Shown here piece by piece: positions 25,186 to 39,491 of a stretch of 64,000 nt of DNA; the stretch's first letter is position 1, and each line of letters starts with the position of its first letter. The stretch comes from Taeniopygia guttata (taxonomy: Eukaryota > Chordata > Aves > Passeriformes > Estrildidae). The notes under the pieces are model-generated. The model was not told where the DNA came from and searched no databases. It saw nothing but the letters and a program-made list of their open reading frames with translations. The translations under genes were made by a program, and so were the position numbers. The stretch spans positions 7,948,001 to 8,012,000 of the forward strand of contig NC_133063.1 in the NCBI RefSeq assembly GCF_048771995.1, read 5' to 3'.

Positions 25186-28100
25186 GAGTCACAAACATCA
25201 GCTTTCACTTTGGTAGGCCAAGAAATTTGGTTTAAAAATTTAATTCTTTCTAATTCTGTATGTAAGACTTTCCAGAATTCTAAAACAGTAATTAAGCAGT
25301 CATACAAATAGGATAATATTTTTTCTTCATTGTCATTTCAGTTTGATATACTTTTAATTTTTTTGAAGATGCAAGTATCCAAGAATCAGAATATGCAATG
25401 AATTTAAAAAATATTCATTGCTTCCTGAAGGAAAGGATGCAAGATTGAAGACACACAGGGAATTTACTTTTTTTACAAAGTCTGTCCTATGCTTACAGGG
25501 GCTAGTAACTGAATCTGGGTGAGAGTGAAGTTTAGGTGGTTGTACACCTAGTGCTTTGTCAAGACTTCTAATGTTGGCTTTGGTAATCCCCAGTAAGTAG
25601 TTTTTACTGATTTTAGAAAAAAACAAAATTAGGTCAGCTAACATCTGCAAGTGGTGCAGAAAGATAGATAAGATGCACATTTCAGTCTGGGAAAACTTCC
25701 AACTTCAGTTTGCTATGCATTTGAAGCACTGGAAAAAGTAATTCCTGGATGCCTTTGGGTGAGGTATGTAAATGAAGTAACTGTTCACCACGTGAGTGTT
25801 TTGAGGGCGATGAGGAGAATTCATTAGCATAGCTAACGAGAGCTGTAGAAGCAGCTTTTGTTTTGAGTGCACTTAAAAATAATCCAGAAGTGCAGAGCTG
25901 ACCTGAACATGTACGTTACTACACTGTTGGCAGGATCATTAAGACAATTTAAGACATTAAGTCACTGTACTGTTTACAGTGACTGCTTACAAAATACACA
26001 GTCCCAGTGTGTTGTAGGGTCGTCTTCCCATAAACACTGTAACTGGTAGAGTGTTGTTCTTGGTTTTGACATTAACTCACATGTCAACCATGTGTAGTTT
26101 CAGGAAATGAAGTAAGTTTGTTCTTCATCCAAGGAGTCAGACATTTATGCCTTTGCAGTTTTATTTCTTTCATTTTTTCACTCCCCAAAGGGCATCCACC
26201 AAAGGGCAGATAGGGAACTAGACTTTGGAGTTGCTTGGTGCTAGACTGGTTTATAATATCTCAAATGCTGCTGCCTCTTCTTCAGCCTTATTAAAACTCT
26301 TTCTAGTAATAGATTTAGCATGACAAAGTAGTGCAGCAGTTTGCACTTACTTTCTAAAAATTTATTTAGTCAACGAACTAATTCAAAATGAGAGCAAATG
26401 ACTAACCCTAATGTGGGCTTCACAGCTGAAATTCCTGGATATATGAGACATGAGGAAAATTGGATTTCTCAGTCTATATCAAACTTGTGTGCGATGTGGG
26501 TTCTAGCTCTGATGTTAAACAAGCCTTGTTCATGATGGCTTTAAAAGCTTCTCTTAATATCCTCTTACCATGACATTTTGAAATATTTCAAACCAGTCTT
26601 GATACTTCTGACCTCACTCATGCCATGTGTCTATTTTCCCTACCATTTCATACACTTAAAATGAACAAAAACGCCAATGCTTCCTTTTGTGTACATTCAT
26701 TATATCTGATTAAAAATTTGAAAAGCAAATGATGTGTTAGATTTTTAATTACTCTCTCTTCTCTTTTCCCAGGATTTTGCCAAAATTGTCTTGACATTTT
26801 ACATTTTTATTTTCTACTAGTTTTCTTGTTTCGAGGTTGGGTTCCCAATCCTTGTTGCTGTTACACTTAGTGTTTAAAATTGGTGAAATTCAAATGTGAC
26901 AAAGAAAAGATGTTTAAAAAACTGTTGCTATGCTGTTGGCACGTATGCCAGATAGCAGATTGTGTCTGTTTTCTCTGCAGAAAACCCTCTCTTCCTTACT
27001 CTGCAGGAATTTCAAGTGTGACTTCCTGAGGCACAGGGGATTACTGCAATGCCACACTCCTTGCCACCTGCCTCTGCACCCCAACAGTTGGTTTTGTACT
27101 CCTGCTCCTACCCTTCTTATGTCCTCCAGTTCTCAGGAGGTGACTGAGGTGCTGGCTGCACCCTGCTGTGGGGCACTTCAGCTCACTGAAGCAGCAGGTT
27201 TGGCTTGTAGTAGAAAGGTAGCAGAGAGCCAGCAGCACCACACCTGATAAAAGTTAAAGACAGGGCCAAAAGTGGGGCATGAGAAGAAATAAATCCTCTC
27301 CTCTGGATGCAATGAGCATTATGTCAGCTTCTTCTGAAAATACACGGGTAGCTTCCTACTCTGAATTTCAGCACCATTTCCTTCCACCTGGGCCATGCTT
27401 CCCTGTTTCCCCACGTTATGCTCTGGCTGCTGTGCTTGTTGGGCTCTTCCTTTGGGTGTTTTAACTTCATAACCCTTCAGGAAAGCAGCTGAACAAAACT
27501 AAGTCTGCAAGTTAAATTTTAGATACACTGGTAGATGGCCGATATATGGTTGGTGTGTGGAGTCATTGTGTCTTTAAGCTGTTTGCATTGGTGAAGTTTA
27601 TTTAACAGCTGACTCATAAATTTTTCTTCTGTTGAGGGGTTTGATTGTTCCTTGTCTGGACAGTTTCAGAAGTAATATGCTGAAGAGGGGACTGCTGCTC
27701 AGTTGTCTTCCTTTGCTTTTACCAGATGATTTTATTAAGAAGAGATGCAGCCTATTGTGACAACAGGCTTGAATTTCTCCTGCAGCAGCTATTTTTTTTA
27801 TCTTTCAGAAAAAAAAGTCTTGTTAACTCCTGATATAGTCATGTCTGTGCTAAGTGTGGACTTCAGTAGACATGGGGGTTCTCAGTACCACAGAACTTTG
27901 AAGTGGGGAGGAAAGACTGGTACAGAAACAACTGTCTTTTAGCAGTTGACTTTTTTATGCACTATACTTCATTCCTCTTTACAATCTCTCTTCTGTAGTA
28001 GCAGAAGAAGAGCAGTATAGAAAGAAAAGGTGAAGGCTCTCTGCTAGTGGTGAGGCTAGGAAAAGAATTCTACCTAATAAGCACAATATGTTCCACTAGC

Positions 28101-30117
28101 ATATGTTAAAATTTCCTCTCCTTTTGGGATCTGGTACATCCATGCAATCATCTGTTAAGAGGTCTGCAACAGTTACTGTTTGCATTGGCCACAACTCACA
28201 CCTGCATTAGCACTAATTTCTTAAACATGTCTGGAAAGATGTGATTGGGAGTTAAAAAGCAGAGGTTGTAATTGTAGGATGGCATGTGGTTGTTCAAGTG
28301 TACATGAAGTAGCTGACATTTGTTTAAATGCACTTCACTGGAGCCTATTTTATAAACCGAATAATTCAAGCAAGTTAGAGAATAGCAAAATTGGCAAAAC
28401 ATTTCCATCATTATATAAATATTTATTTTGATATGGGCAGATGCTTCAACAGATAGGAATTGGATCCACTTCTAAACAGAAGTTGTGTTGCTGCGCAGCA
28501 GTTGTATTGAAAGAAAAGTGGTGGGAAGAGAAGGGAAGAATATGAGATAAAGAGGAGAGACTTTACAGAAGTCAGTTATATCTGAAACAAGAACATGCTT
28601 ATGAAAATACAGCTACTACAGATTGAGTAAAAATCTAGGGTACTCCCTTGCTGCCACTATGTCACTTTGTTTACCTCTTCCTGTTGCCCCAATTCCACTT
28701 TTGCTGCAGCGGGGTATCTGAGCTATGTGTAGTGTTTGCTTTTTTTCTTCTTACACCTCTGCAAAGTATTAGATTTCCCTGTCTAACTGGGACTTTTCAA
28801 GCTCAAAAGGTATGTTTTATAGGGAAAAAAAATAGCTAATTACTCAAATTACTTCTTGTCATGCTGAGGGAGTTCTTTGTCACCACTCTGTTTACTCCTG
28901 CGTTTCCAGTTACCATCTTGCCTATGTTGTTACTGTTGTGGTCTTAAAACTATGGCAGCAAATTAAGGAAATCAAGATGTCAAAAAAATCTTCTGTCTTG
29001 CTGACATTAGATTTTCCTTCAGCTCTGTTAGAATTTAAGGCCTTGCTGTCCTGTGTGAATTTCCTGTGGAGTTCTCTTGCAGCTGAAAAAAGTGCAAAGC
29101 AAAACCCACTCTGAATGTAGGAAGAAGGAAAGGAAGATAGTTGATTGGGTAAAACTAAAATCTCAACAGCTTCTGAATGCTTTCCAAAGGACTCCTCCTG
29201 TTACTTATTTTTCTGGACCCAGGCAGTTATTTCTAGTTGCTCTTTTGCTTTCTTGCTGTCTTTCTTTCATGAGATGAGTTTTAGGTTTTAGTCTGTAGCC
29301 TTTTCTGTTTCTTGACAGCTTACACCTTCATCAGGTGGCTTTGGCAGGGTGGAGTGGGGTGAGCTATAGTCTAATTTTAATCATCAAAACACAATCTGCT
29401 GAAGCATGTTGATGACTGCAAGTTCAGGTATGTAACTCCTGCTGTTTTAAGCACAGCAGTTTATTTACTATACTCTGCCACAATAATGATTTGTTTATAA
29501 ATGAAAAAGAGGATACGTGACTCAAGAATACTACAGCAATTGCTCTTAGAGATTTCCCTTTGCGCTTGTTCAACGCAAATTTTATCTTCTACAGAGATCT
29601 TTGATAGAATTGCAGCATGTTATCATTTTATTGCACAAAATTGGCAGAAGACTTTACTGTGTTATATAGGCTGAAAGAGTTTAAAAGTGAGCAAAAAAAT
29701 GTGTTGCAAAGTTGCTGTTTAATTCATTATGACTCACTTGAAAGTTGCCAAAGAAATTAATCTTAAATATTCCTAAGTTAAAGAAACCATTTAAATAAAC
29801 TACTGAGAAGGAAAGGTTCAACTATCTCTCTTGAGAATAGTTACATTACATATCATAATTAAATTATTAATTAAGTCTGTCCACAGTCTTGCCACTATTA
29901 ATTCATTTAACATTGAATATCAGGCTTTTTGTTGTGCAAAATGAGCCATTGATCATCCTGTAGCTGCCTCCTCCTATTAAGGGCAAATAGATTCTACAGC
30001 CTGGGCTCACACATTTAGGAACTTGTGAAAAGATTGTCCTCCGCCTCTTAATTGGTTCCAGGTGTCTTTTAATTAGGGATGAGTATGGAGAATGCAATCA
30101 GACCAGTCATTGGACTG

Positions 30118-30205
30118 TTTGTTTGTTTGGTTTGATGGTTGTTGTTGTTGTGGTGTTTTTTTCTTTGTTGTCGTTTGTTTTGTTTGTTGGTTTGGTTTGG
30201 TTTGA
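30118..30205. repeat. T/G-rich simple sequence
   Basis: Interspersed gttt, gttg and ggttt motifs form a low-complexity block. No function visible. Confidence 0.8.
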
Positions 30206-33198
30206 TTTTTTCAAATTCATGGAGAACTTGAGGAAATCAGACAGGCTTCCCACTTCCTTTCATTGGCTGTATTTCATTGGATGTGACCATTAAAGATGCA
30301 GAGTCTGAGGCTGTACTAGTCATCTTTATAGAGCCGATGCTCCAGAACTTGAGGCTATGAAAGATGTGTGACTTTCTGCTGGATGCTCTTGAATTCAATG
30401 ACCTAGGACAGGTAATCCAGAAAAAGGAAGAAGTCTTGCCTCCAGTAGTTGTGTCTTCTTTTGTGTTGGGCTCATTTAGTAGCCTGCAGCCATAGTCCAA
30501 TATTCTCTAACCAAGTTCTTATGGATATATCCAGGACTTCGATGTAGCAGAATGTTACAGCAATATACTGGAATTGCAGCATAATCACAATACAGCAGCT
30601 GCATATCAGTGGAATCACAATTCAAATATACTGTCCAAATTCCCATTACTGGTCTCTAAATGCTTGGTGTCATGACACTGTGTCCTCACAGTTACTGGGA
30701 AGAAACATGCAGGTCACAGCCAGCTCAAGCCTGTATTGGTACTGTTTTCCAAGCTGATTTTTTGAGTTACCTATTTTCTCTACTTTATATTGGGCTGAGT
30801 CACATAAACACTACCCTCCCACGCTGGCCAGGTTAGCTTAGGAAAACATTACTCTCGGCTAATTATTTCGGGGAAGGCTGTTCATTTATCTTGGGACTGA
30901 ATCGTGTAGTTGTATTCCTAAAGCAATATTTTCTATCCAGTCCCTCTTGTGCTGAGATAATTTCTTTATGACAATTCATTGTTTTTCCTTACATTCTTCC
31001 TCAGCCCATTATTCTTGCCCATCTCCTCTGGACATCCTCCATTGCAGAGGTCAGTCACCCATTCTCATACTTTTCAGGAATCTCACACATGTATTTTGCA
31101 GAAAAAGTTAATTTTTTTGTCTTCAGAAAGGAAGAAATTTTCAGGGGTGATACTTTTACTATATTAAGAGGAAGGCTTAAGAAATCCCTAGACTTCCACC
31201 TGTACTTATAGGTTTGTGGTAATAACCACAGCTGCTCACTGTGAAAAAAGGAAGCTTTGGATGTCTACTTTTACAGTGCAGTCCAAATTCCTTGCCCTTT
31301 TTTGGCGTGGTTTGGTTTTTTTCCTTCTTCTTTATTTTGTATTGATAGGATCAGACTCTTCATTTATCACTGCAGTGATGCTGATGCTTTCAGGTCCAGG
31401 AGAATACTGCCTACATGTAAAGAAAATCTAAGGGAAGAGTTATGGCCAAACTGGTTGTAAACCAGCAAGGTGGAGTCTTACAGAGCTGTAAGAGCTCAGG
31501 CCATAGAGGATGGCCTCACTGATAAATGTTTCATTCTAATTATTTTAAGCTTGATCATGCAGGCTTGTCTCATAGGTGTCCTGAGCTGACACATTGTTAT
31601 ATCAAATGATTTTGTGGTGGTGGTTTTAATCTGAGGCTTTCTAGGAGTTGATGTCAGAATATTTGTACTATTATGTTCAGGGACTGAAAAAGAATTTATT
31701 TAACAATAACCTCAAATCCTGTTGTATGTATATGCTTTCAGTTCTTTATTTTTTTTTTTTCTTTCTAAGTTCAAACAGGAAAATATTTTTACTGTTTTTT
31801 TTTTTTTTCATGACAATTGGTCAGAGTTTCTTTATGTCTTCAGCATGGTGAGGAACTGGGCAGGTTCTTTAGTACAGATAATACAGCATGGAAATCTCTT
31901 GGTTGTGTATAATAGGAAACATCTATTTCCCCAAGTGAATGCTCCTGTAGCTGTTTCAGCTTAAAGAACTCAGCTTGTTTAGAAATTATCCATGTAAAAT
32001 ATAGGCATCCATAAACTACAGTTACAGGATCAATGGAGTTACCTTTCTTTGATACTGTCATCAGCTGACAAACTCAAGACTTCTTCATGGTAAATCTTCA
32101 TATAACTGAAAAAAATTGTAAATGCATATGTAATAAATTTTACATTCACATGTTCAGGCAAGTTTATCATAACATTACTTAACCTAATAGTATCACTATG
32201 GTGACAACCATCCTTCCATTAATATTGATATTTGCCTCTTGACCTGTCTACTATAGTTGCTAGAACTTGGACTTTTTGATTCATATAATAGCCACCAGGT
32301 AATTGACATCTATATGACTTCAGTGACAAGATGTAATGAAATGGAATAAATATCTGAAAATGGTGCTTTCTTGTGTTGTTCACAGTGCTGCGTGGATTCC
32401 TACACCAAATAACAGCCCAGCATCCTTCAACACCTTTTACTTCTTCAGACAGAAGAAATCAGAAGTTTACACACACAGGAGATGGCATTGTCCTTGCTTG
32501 TTTTTCACAGTAGGATTGCCACAAAATCTTGCTGCCTGGTAAATCCATCATGTCTATGATGAGATATGAGTATAGAAGTAAGACTATTCTCCCTGCTAGA
32601 AATCTTTTACACTATTGAATAGTATATAATTTTCTCTGACTGTTCCCTGTGTGCCTCGCCTTGCTCATCTACAGCATCACTCTTCTCTCTTAAAAAAGAT
32701 TCATCTACTTTTTTCTACTATTACTATCAGAATTTAAACATCTGTATTTCCCAACACATTTTCTGATCTTTTGTACATGATAATGAGACACTGACCTACT
32801 CAGTTACAGTGCTTGTCAGCAATTGAACAGGAAATTTATTTCAGAAGGTGAGGCAGTAACCTTTTCTTAAGGACTGGTAACTTTTTGCTATTTCATACTA
32901 TAAAGTGTACCAGAGAGATGAAAATGGAAAAGGCAGTTGGAAACAGCATTGGAATGAAAAGCATGTCTCTGAAGACTGCGTCGGGTTAATGGATGAGTTT
33001 GACCTGAGGAAAGAGGAGCTTGCTTAATATTTCAATGGATTTCACTATGTGCTTTCAAGCTGAGTTTTGCTTTTATTCTGCTTGCCTCTTGATTCCTATA
33101 TATAAGAGATATAAAAGGGAGCTTAGCAATTCCCATGGGATGGGAGAGCTTTCTGAGCAATGTCCTCACCACTGATGTAGCTTTCCCCCTCCAACCCT

Positions 33199-33265
33199 CA
33201 AAAAAAAAAAAACCAAAAAAAAAAAAAAAAAAAAAAAACCAAAAAAAAAACCAACCAAAAAAACC
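33199..33265. repeat. A-rich simple sequence
   Basis: Long A runs broken by CC dinucleotides. It could be the tail of a decayed retroposed element, but no body was recognised upstream. Confidence 0.85.
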
Positions 33266-36200
33266 CTGTAGAAGACCTGCTAGTGCTGAAATGTTAAAAA
33301 GCCTAACTGAACATTTTGGGCAGAGCTTTGCTGAATCCCATGAAATTTATTTGATTCCCCATAATTTCTTTGAATTTCTGAAAAGGAAGTCCACCATGGA
33401 TTTTTCTCAGCTTCATGCAGAAGAAAGTTTCTGTGGCAGCCTCTTTGTCTCAGACAAGACTAAACAGCGTGGTTCTTTTGGAACAAAGTCATGAAGTCAT
33501 ATGTAGCTTCAGATGCCAAGTGCTTGCTCATGATGTCACAACAGGAGATGAGCTCACATGCTGTGCTGCTGTCAGATCATGGTAAGGTAAAACCCAGCTG
33601 CAATGATAAATGGCTGTTTACCTGACTAAGTAAGGTGCCTGATAACATTCCTCTGCAAAAAGTCATCCCCATTACTCATAGAGGAATTAAACTCTGAAGT
33701 AAACCCTGCAGTCTTTTTATTGCTCCTTTTGTTTTCACTGATTATTGTATTGTTTGCACCTGGTGTTAATGCATCAAGCTCTCTGGGCTTACTGAAAGCC
33801 TCAAAACATTACAAACCATATGAAATCAGGTCTATTTGCTGACTTGCATGGAAAGTGAATGTGAGGAGTTGCCCCAGTACATACAAGGATGATAATGGTC
33901 TGAGGCAGTTAAAAGGTGGGTTTGGGCCTTTGTGAAATATAGTAGAGGTGGCATTTGTTCTGTAAACTCTATCAGGGCTGTGCCAACTTGTCTCCTGGCA
34001 CTCTGCCCCATCATCTTGCCAGGGACTGGCCCTACACTGGGCTTCTGTTGGAGAACTGGACATCATCCCAGCCCAATTTTCCTGCACCATGGAAGGAGTC
34101 TGCAGAGCATTTTGGCTGTTATCCCATAAGTTCCTCTTCCTCATAATATATACAAATTGTCAGACTCTGTTCCCAGGTCAGGGAGTTATTCCAAGCCAGA
34201 ATCAGTTTACTAATAGGTGAAGTTACCTAAATACCTTTAGGTTAATTCTTCTGACTAGACACAGGCAGGCCATTAAAAGTTAGAGGAAATAGGATATTCT
34301 GACATGATAGAAAAGGCAAAACTAGTTTTTGCATATTTTGTAGGTAATATCAGTTATGCTTTCTAGTGAGGTGAAGATGTAAACATTTGGTTTTGTATTC
34401 AGCTTCTCTGGCTTGTAAGAAGCAAGATAAATGACCAATATCAAACATGTCATCCAGGAGAGACAGCTGTTTAGGCATCAAAATGTTCCAGTTTGGTGTT
34501 TCATAACTTCAAACAATTTGATGAACTTACACAGTTCTAAGATATATTTCCATCTAATGGGTTATAGAAAATAATTACAAAAATATATCAAATAATTACA
34601 AAACCATTATTACCAAATAATTACAGGACATTCTACTACCTAACATTACTTTCACATCACTTTTGTTATGATTATATATTGCCCAAAGGTTAATTTTTTG
34701 CAAATTAATACTCTGACTTCATTCAGAAACTGTGAGAACATCTGTTATGCTATGCTATGTTTACGCTCATGTTTAACATCAATTTTTGATGTTAAAACTT
34801 TTATAAAACTTTTATAAAATATAAAAATCTATAAAAATTTTTATCAAGGCTAGTTGATATTACTCAGAACTGTTCTGTTGAGGATATAGGCTATTATGCA
34901 TGCATGGTAAATGCCTTTATTTCTTCTATACTCAGTATTCTCAGGCATGAAGTCTGAACGGGGTTTTTTTTGTACATAATCATGAGCAGGGCTTTGTAAA
35001 CTCTAACATAGCAAGCAAGTACCTTGAGGTAGACAATATGGAATTTTAAGCATATGGGTAGACATTCAAGAGGACTATAATGTTTCATACAATAAGTCAT
35101 TATAGATGAAATATTCTGGAAGTTATGTGAAAGTTAGTTTCTAGTTCTACATTTAAGTGTACTATCTTTGTTTATGAATCAGTGAAAACAGAAGCCCAAA
35201 ATGTCACTGATGTTCAAAATTATGGTCCTGCATATACTGTCTTTTATTCCTTCCCGTAAACATTTATATCTAATCTTAAGAAACCTTTAGAAGGAATAAA
35301 TATTTTTCTTTATGAAGTATTTGGCAACAATTCCATCAATATAAGACTCAGCATGGCAAGCAGGCATCTGTGGATAGAAGGCTGGCATCCCAGTTCAAAA
35401 TCTCAGGCAGGAGTTTTCAGAACAGCAGAGGGCTGACTTGAGCCCTACTGTGACATCCTAGAGAAGGACAGGTAGGAGTTGGCAGGTGGTATTACATAAG
35501 TAACCCTCTGCAAAATCTCTCACACTGTTTTCCTATGGAGAAGGTGATTTTGTGATATTTTGACAGAGGTGAGGTCTGGTCTGTTGACTGGCCTGCTGCC
35601 AGAGCAGTTTCTACTTTTTTGAGGCAGGGATGATCTGAAGTAAAATGCATGCACATCATAGGACCCTGAGTTTTGTGAGACTGAATATGACTGAGACAAT
35701 TAGTGCTGCTGCATTTTCTGTAAAAATAGTAGCTTACAACAGCATAGTAGCTGTTGTAGCTTACAATAGCATATAATTAAGAAAGACACCAAAAAGTATT
35801 GGCTTCCAAACATTTCTAATGAAATGTGAAAATTGCTTTCATCTTTTAGACAGTCCAGAATGACTACCTCTGTCAAGATACATTTCTAAAGCTAAAAAAA
35901 TCTCCCTTACTTGGATTGCATGGACTATGTGGACCCACAGGACAACCATCTCTGTTGACTCAGAAAAAGATCATAAAGAGAAAATGCCCTCAAATGCAGG
36001 CAGGAACGGAACTTGTAGAGTTCATCCAGTTTCTGACAAATCATTTAATTTTGTGATATCTTCAAGGGAGCCCCTCATCCTCCCATGTCAGATAGAGCAG
36101 CTCCAAAAAGAAAATTTGTCAGCTACCGTCGTTCTGGCTGTGTGTCGGAGCTGTCTCATCCAAAGAGAAGTGTATGAAATGGACAAAGCTGTGCAAGAAG

Positions 36201-36857
36201 TCATGAAACTTATTGAGGCCATGGGATGTGGCAGGAATTGCCCTTTAAATTTTATGATTATCTTGGGGATAAAAAGCCTGTATTCGATCAGAGTGAGAAA
36301 GAAGAACCTTTTGTCATACAGCAGTGCATGTGTTGGGATAAAAGCTCCTAGAGAACAGGTGTAACCATGAAAATGAGATGCTGAGAGGCTCATGCAGTTA
36401 GGCATGAACCAAGTTCCTCTGTCGTTCCTGAAGCAGTTGTCATCAAAGCAGAGTTTTTTCTCTGACATCTTGCAAACTCTTGATCCTTGCTAGTTGTTTG
36501 CTTACCCCTGAAATCTTCCAAGCATTGACATCTGAACAGAAAGTCCATCATGCTGCAGATAAAATTTGAACTGTGAGGGGCATTTATGAAAGCAGAGATG
36601 AGCTTGATGAAATGGAAAGAAAAGCTGAGAAAATGGCAGAGCTTAGCCAGACATTTGTTTACAATCATTAACTCAGAACAAGTAGATTTGAAAATTATCA
36701 TATTCAAAGCTAGGCAGTGTCACCAAAATGCAGGAAGTGACCACAGAGCTGCAAGACACTCCTAAATAAGATCTCACAGTGAAGTTAGAACTGAAAAAGA
36801 AAACAATTATTCTAATGCAGAAGGCAATACACCACCTATTAGAAATATTAATGTGCA

Positions 36858-37459
36858 TGTATTGTAAATCCAGGTTAACCCAATGGGAAGAAATAATGTC
36901 CAACTCCAATTCAGAAGGCCGAATGATTTCTTTATTATAACTATGCCATAATACATTAATATACTATATAAAGGAAGATACTAAAACTACAAGCCTACTT
37001 TCTTTAACTACCATATCTAACTCACAACTCGTGACCCTGTTCGTGAGAGTCCAGACGCAAGTGGGTTGGATTTGCCATAAGGCTCAAAAAGTCCTCACCA
37101 GAATCCAACCAAGCAATCACCCCAGGAAAACAATTCTCCAAACACATTCCACATGGGAAAACAAGGAGCAGAAATAGAAATTGTTTTCTCTTTCTCTCTC
37201 TCTGTGCACCTCTATGAAAAATCCTGAGAGAGAGAGGGAGAAATGTCCCTGTGACATGCATGCAGAGATGAAGAGCCTCTGCGCCTCCCAAAGAGCCATG
37301 TCCCACTCCCAGTGAAGAACTGGGAGATTTTTACAGGGAGATGTGCAGCAGGCAGTTGTGCAGACTCTGCACTGCCAGAAGGCAGAGAGACTCAGCTCTG
37401 CCTCAAGTCTGCATTCACATGGATGCAGTAGAAATGGGAGGAGGGCCTGAAGCAATACA
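36858..37459 (-). mobile_element. Retroviral LTR, minus orientation
   Basis: The 602-bp block has 7-bp inverted termini: TGTATTG at the left and CAATACA at the right. Read on the minus strand it has a TATA-like segment (tttatatagt) and AATAAA (in ataataaagaaatcattcgg) ahead of the 3' end, as in LTRs common in passerines. I found no matching target duplication, so it may be an old solo LTR with altered flanks. No internal retroviral region adjoins it. Confidence 0.75.
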
Positions 37460-37486
37460 CGGAATAAATAAATAGACTACACAACC

Positions 37487-38002
37487 TGGGGTAGCTATGA
37501 AGCGGGTATGGATTGTCAGCGCCCGGCACAAGTGAGATATCTCTCCAAGACTTGTGCACTGAGCCTTAATCTGACCCAAACCTTTATTCCCAAAGGTGTT
37601 CCATATGCAATACATTGCACAACTTTCCATGCATATTCAACCCCTGGCCCCGCCTGTCCTCACCTCTCATGCTGAATAGGTCCACACCCCTCTGGGCACA
37701 CATAGTTTGCTGTGGTGGTTGCACAGAGGCCCCCGGTAGTCTCTGAGGCTGAAGATTGTGGTCTTCCTCATGGTTGAACTTTTGAACTTTTCTCCTTTGC
37801 GCATGCGCTTTTGGTCCTTTGGTGCTTATCTGAATCTGTGTATCAGTCTTGATAAGTTTGGAGACGGAGGGGCTTCTTTGTATGGGTTCTTTGCATTCCT
37901 TGGTATTGTTTTTTATGTAAGAAACTTCAGTAATTGGCATTTTCTTATGCCCTTTTGTACCTTGGCAGAGGTTTCTTCAGTAAAAGGTTAAAATTCAACA
38001 CA
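37487..38002 (-). mobile_element. Probable second retroviral LTR, minus orientation
   Basis: Separated from the previous LTR by 27 bases. Minus-strand features are a TATA-like stretch, a ggaataaagg polyadenylation signal, a class-II-like gcgcatgcgc motif in the upstream part, and a terminus reading ctacccca. The far end near 38002 is uncertain and no target duplication was found. Probably an old class II (ERVK-like) LTR remnant. Confidence 0.45.
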
Positions 38003-38282
38003 TAATTCTGCAAGCTAAAATATAAATGCTTAATTCATTCTGTTAACTTAAGTGAATTCCGAAAATCTCTGTTTCAGGCCAGGAGGGCTTTCCTCATGGT
38101 AGGAAGGTGCCAAGGAAACCAAGGACTGAAACAACTCTTGTTCTTCAAAACCTTGTCCCTGTACGTGCGAAGCAAAGCCGCGACTGTGATGGGGGGGGTG
38201 AGTTAGAGATGAGGGCAGTGGGATGTGGGGCAGCTCCTGCTGGAACAGGGTGTGTGGAGGAGGAGGGATGGATTAGAGAGGG

Positions 38283-39098
38283 TGTGAAAAAAGCCAGTTG
38301 CTTGGTTTTTAAAAATTTTATAGTTTAATAATAAAATGGTTATAAAAATAATAATACAATTAGAGTAATAAAATTTAGAGTTAGGACAATTACAAGACAA
38401 TAGAAAGCAAAGAATTACGGATGTCCGGATGCTCTCGGACATTAAGTCATGAAAAGCATACCTTGTGAACAAAGCAATAACCTTAAAAGCAATAACCTGT
38501 TGCATATTCATATATCTCATACATGATGCATAACTTCCTTGCAAATTAAGAACTTTTCTGGCTTTTGTAAACTTTTTCCCCTTAATCCTGGTGGTTCCAT
38601 AAAGAGGGAGAGAAGGTGGAAGAATGTTTGTCTTTTCTGATAACAAGGCTGTAACTCTTTATGGGCCCCCTTCACTGACATCTCTGTGTGAAGAGTTTCT
38701 TGATTATCTCATCTCTTGCTTGAGCTAGTAAAAATATCCTACATCACAGAGTTTCTATTTCAACATTATGTTGTAACCTAAAACTATGTTTAACACACTT
38801 TTTAATGTTTTTATAAAACTTTTAGAATAATATATATATAATATATAATATATAATATATAATATATAATATATAATATATAATATATAATATATAATAT
38901 ATAATATATAATATATATTATATATTATATAATATATAATATATCATATATTATATATAATACATAATATATAACATATAATAAAATATAAAATAAAATA
39001 AATTTAAGAGAATTAATACAGCATAACTTTCTAACATTACACATAATATTCATTGTAACATTTGAGAAAAGCCAATCATAAAATATGCATTTTTCACA
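38283..39098 (-). mobile_element. Solo LTR, abundant passerine family (ERVL-like), with AT array
   Basis: Termini are TGTGAAAA at the left and TTTTCACA at the right, 816 bp. Flanks GAGGG and GAAGG look like a 5-bp target duplication with one difference, which fits a class III (ERVL-type) element. I recognise the whole sequence as a very common finch LTR read in reverse. A TA-rich microsatellite at 38827-39001 lies inside it. It looks like a solo LTR with no body attached. Confidence 0.85.
38827..39001. repeat. (TATAATA)n AT microsatellite
   Basis: About 175 bases of almost pure A and T, mostly a 7-base atataat-type unit, nested in the surrounding LTR. Confidence 0.95.
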
Positions 39099-39491
39099 GA
39101 AGGGAAAAGGGTAGCAGGGAGAGACTGAATGGGGTTTGCTTGGTGGGACCAGTAAGCCAGCCAAGAGAAATAAGGAGGGTGTTTAGGGGGACAGGAGGCT
39201 GGAGGAGAGTAGACAGGATGTATGGACAGGTGGGCTGTTGGCTGCAAACTGTTCCATCTGGCACATGGAAATGTCTGGTGCTGGAAAAATTGCTGGTGAG
39301 CTGGCTAAAAACAGCTCTGTTCTTGCCCTGTGAAAACACACGTTTTGAGAAGCTGCTAGGTGAGGAGATGTGTCTGCTGCCGGCCAGAACTGAGATCAGA
39401 AAGAACCTGAGAAGTGTCAGGGCAAAGATGAGATTCCAGGAATTCTGCTCTTTCTCACCCTGTTTTTGCTCCAGAAACTGACCCTCACCTT

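Larger units (their letters stand above)
25186..36857. other. THAP1 3' flank and gene-free intergenic stretch
   Basis: The first 1.5 kb is probably THAP1 3' UTR: an ATTAAA signal occurs near 26709 and an AATAAA near 27285. Beyond that I recognise no exon. The sequence is AT-rich with G/T-rich simple sequence at 30118-30205 and an A-rich run at 33199-33265. A coding-like patch at 35.9-36.4 kb is reported separately as a finding. Confidence 0.55.

Noticed and set aside
33135-33494. A 119-codon frame with a Lys-rich start
   Set aside because: The Lys run is just the A-rich simple repeat, and the remainder matches nothing known.
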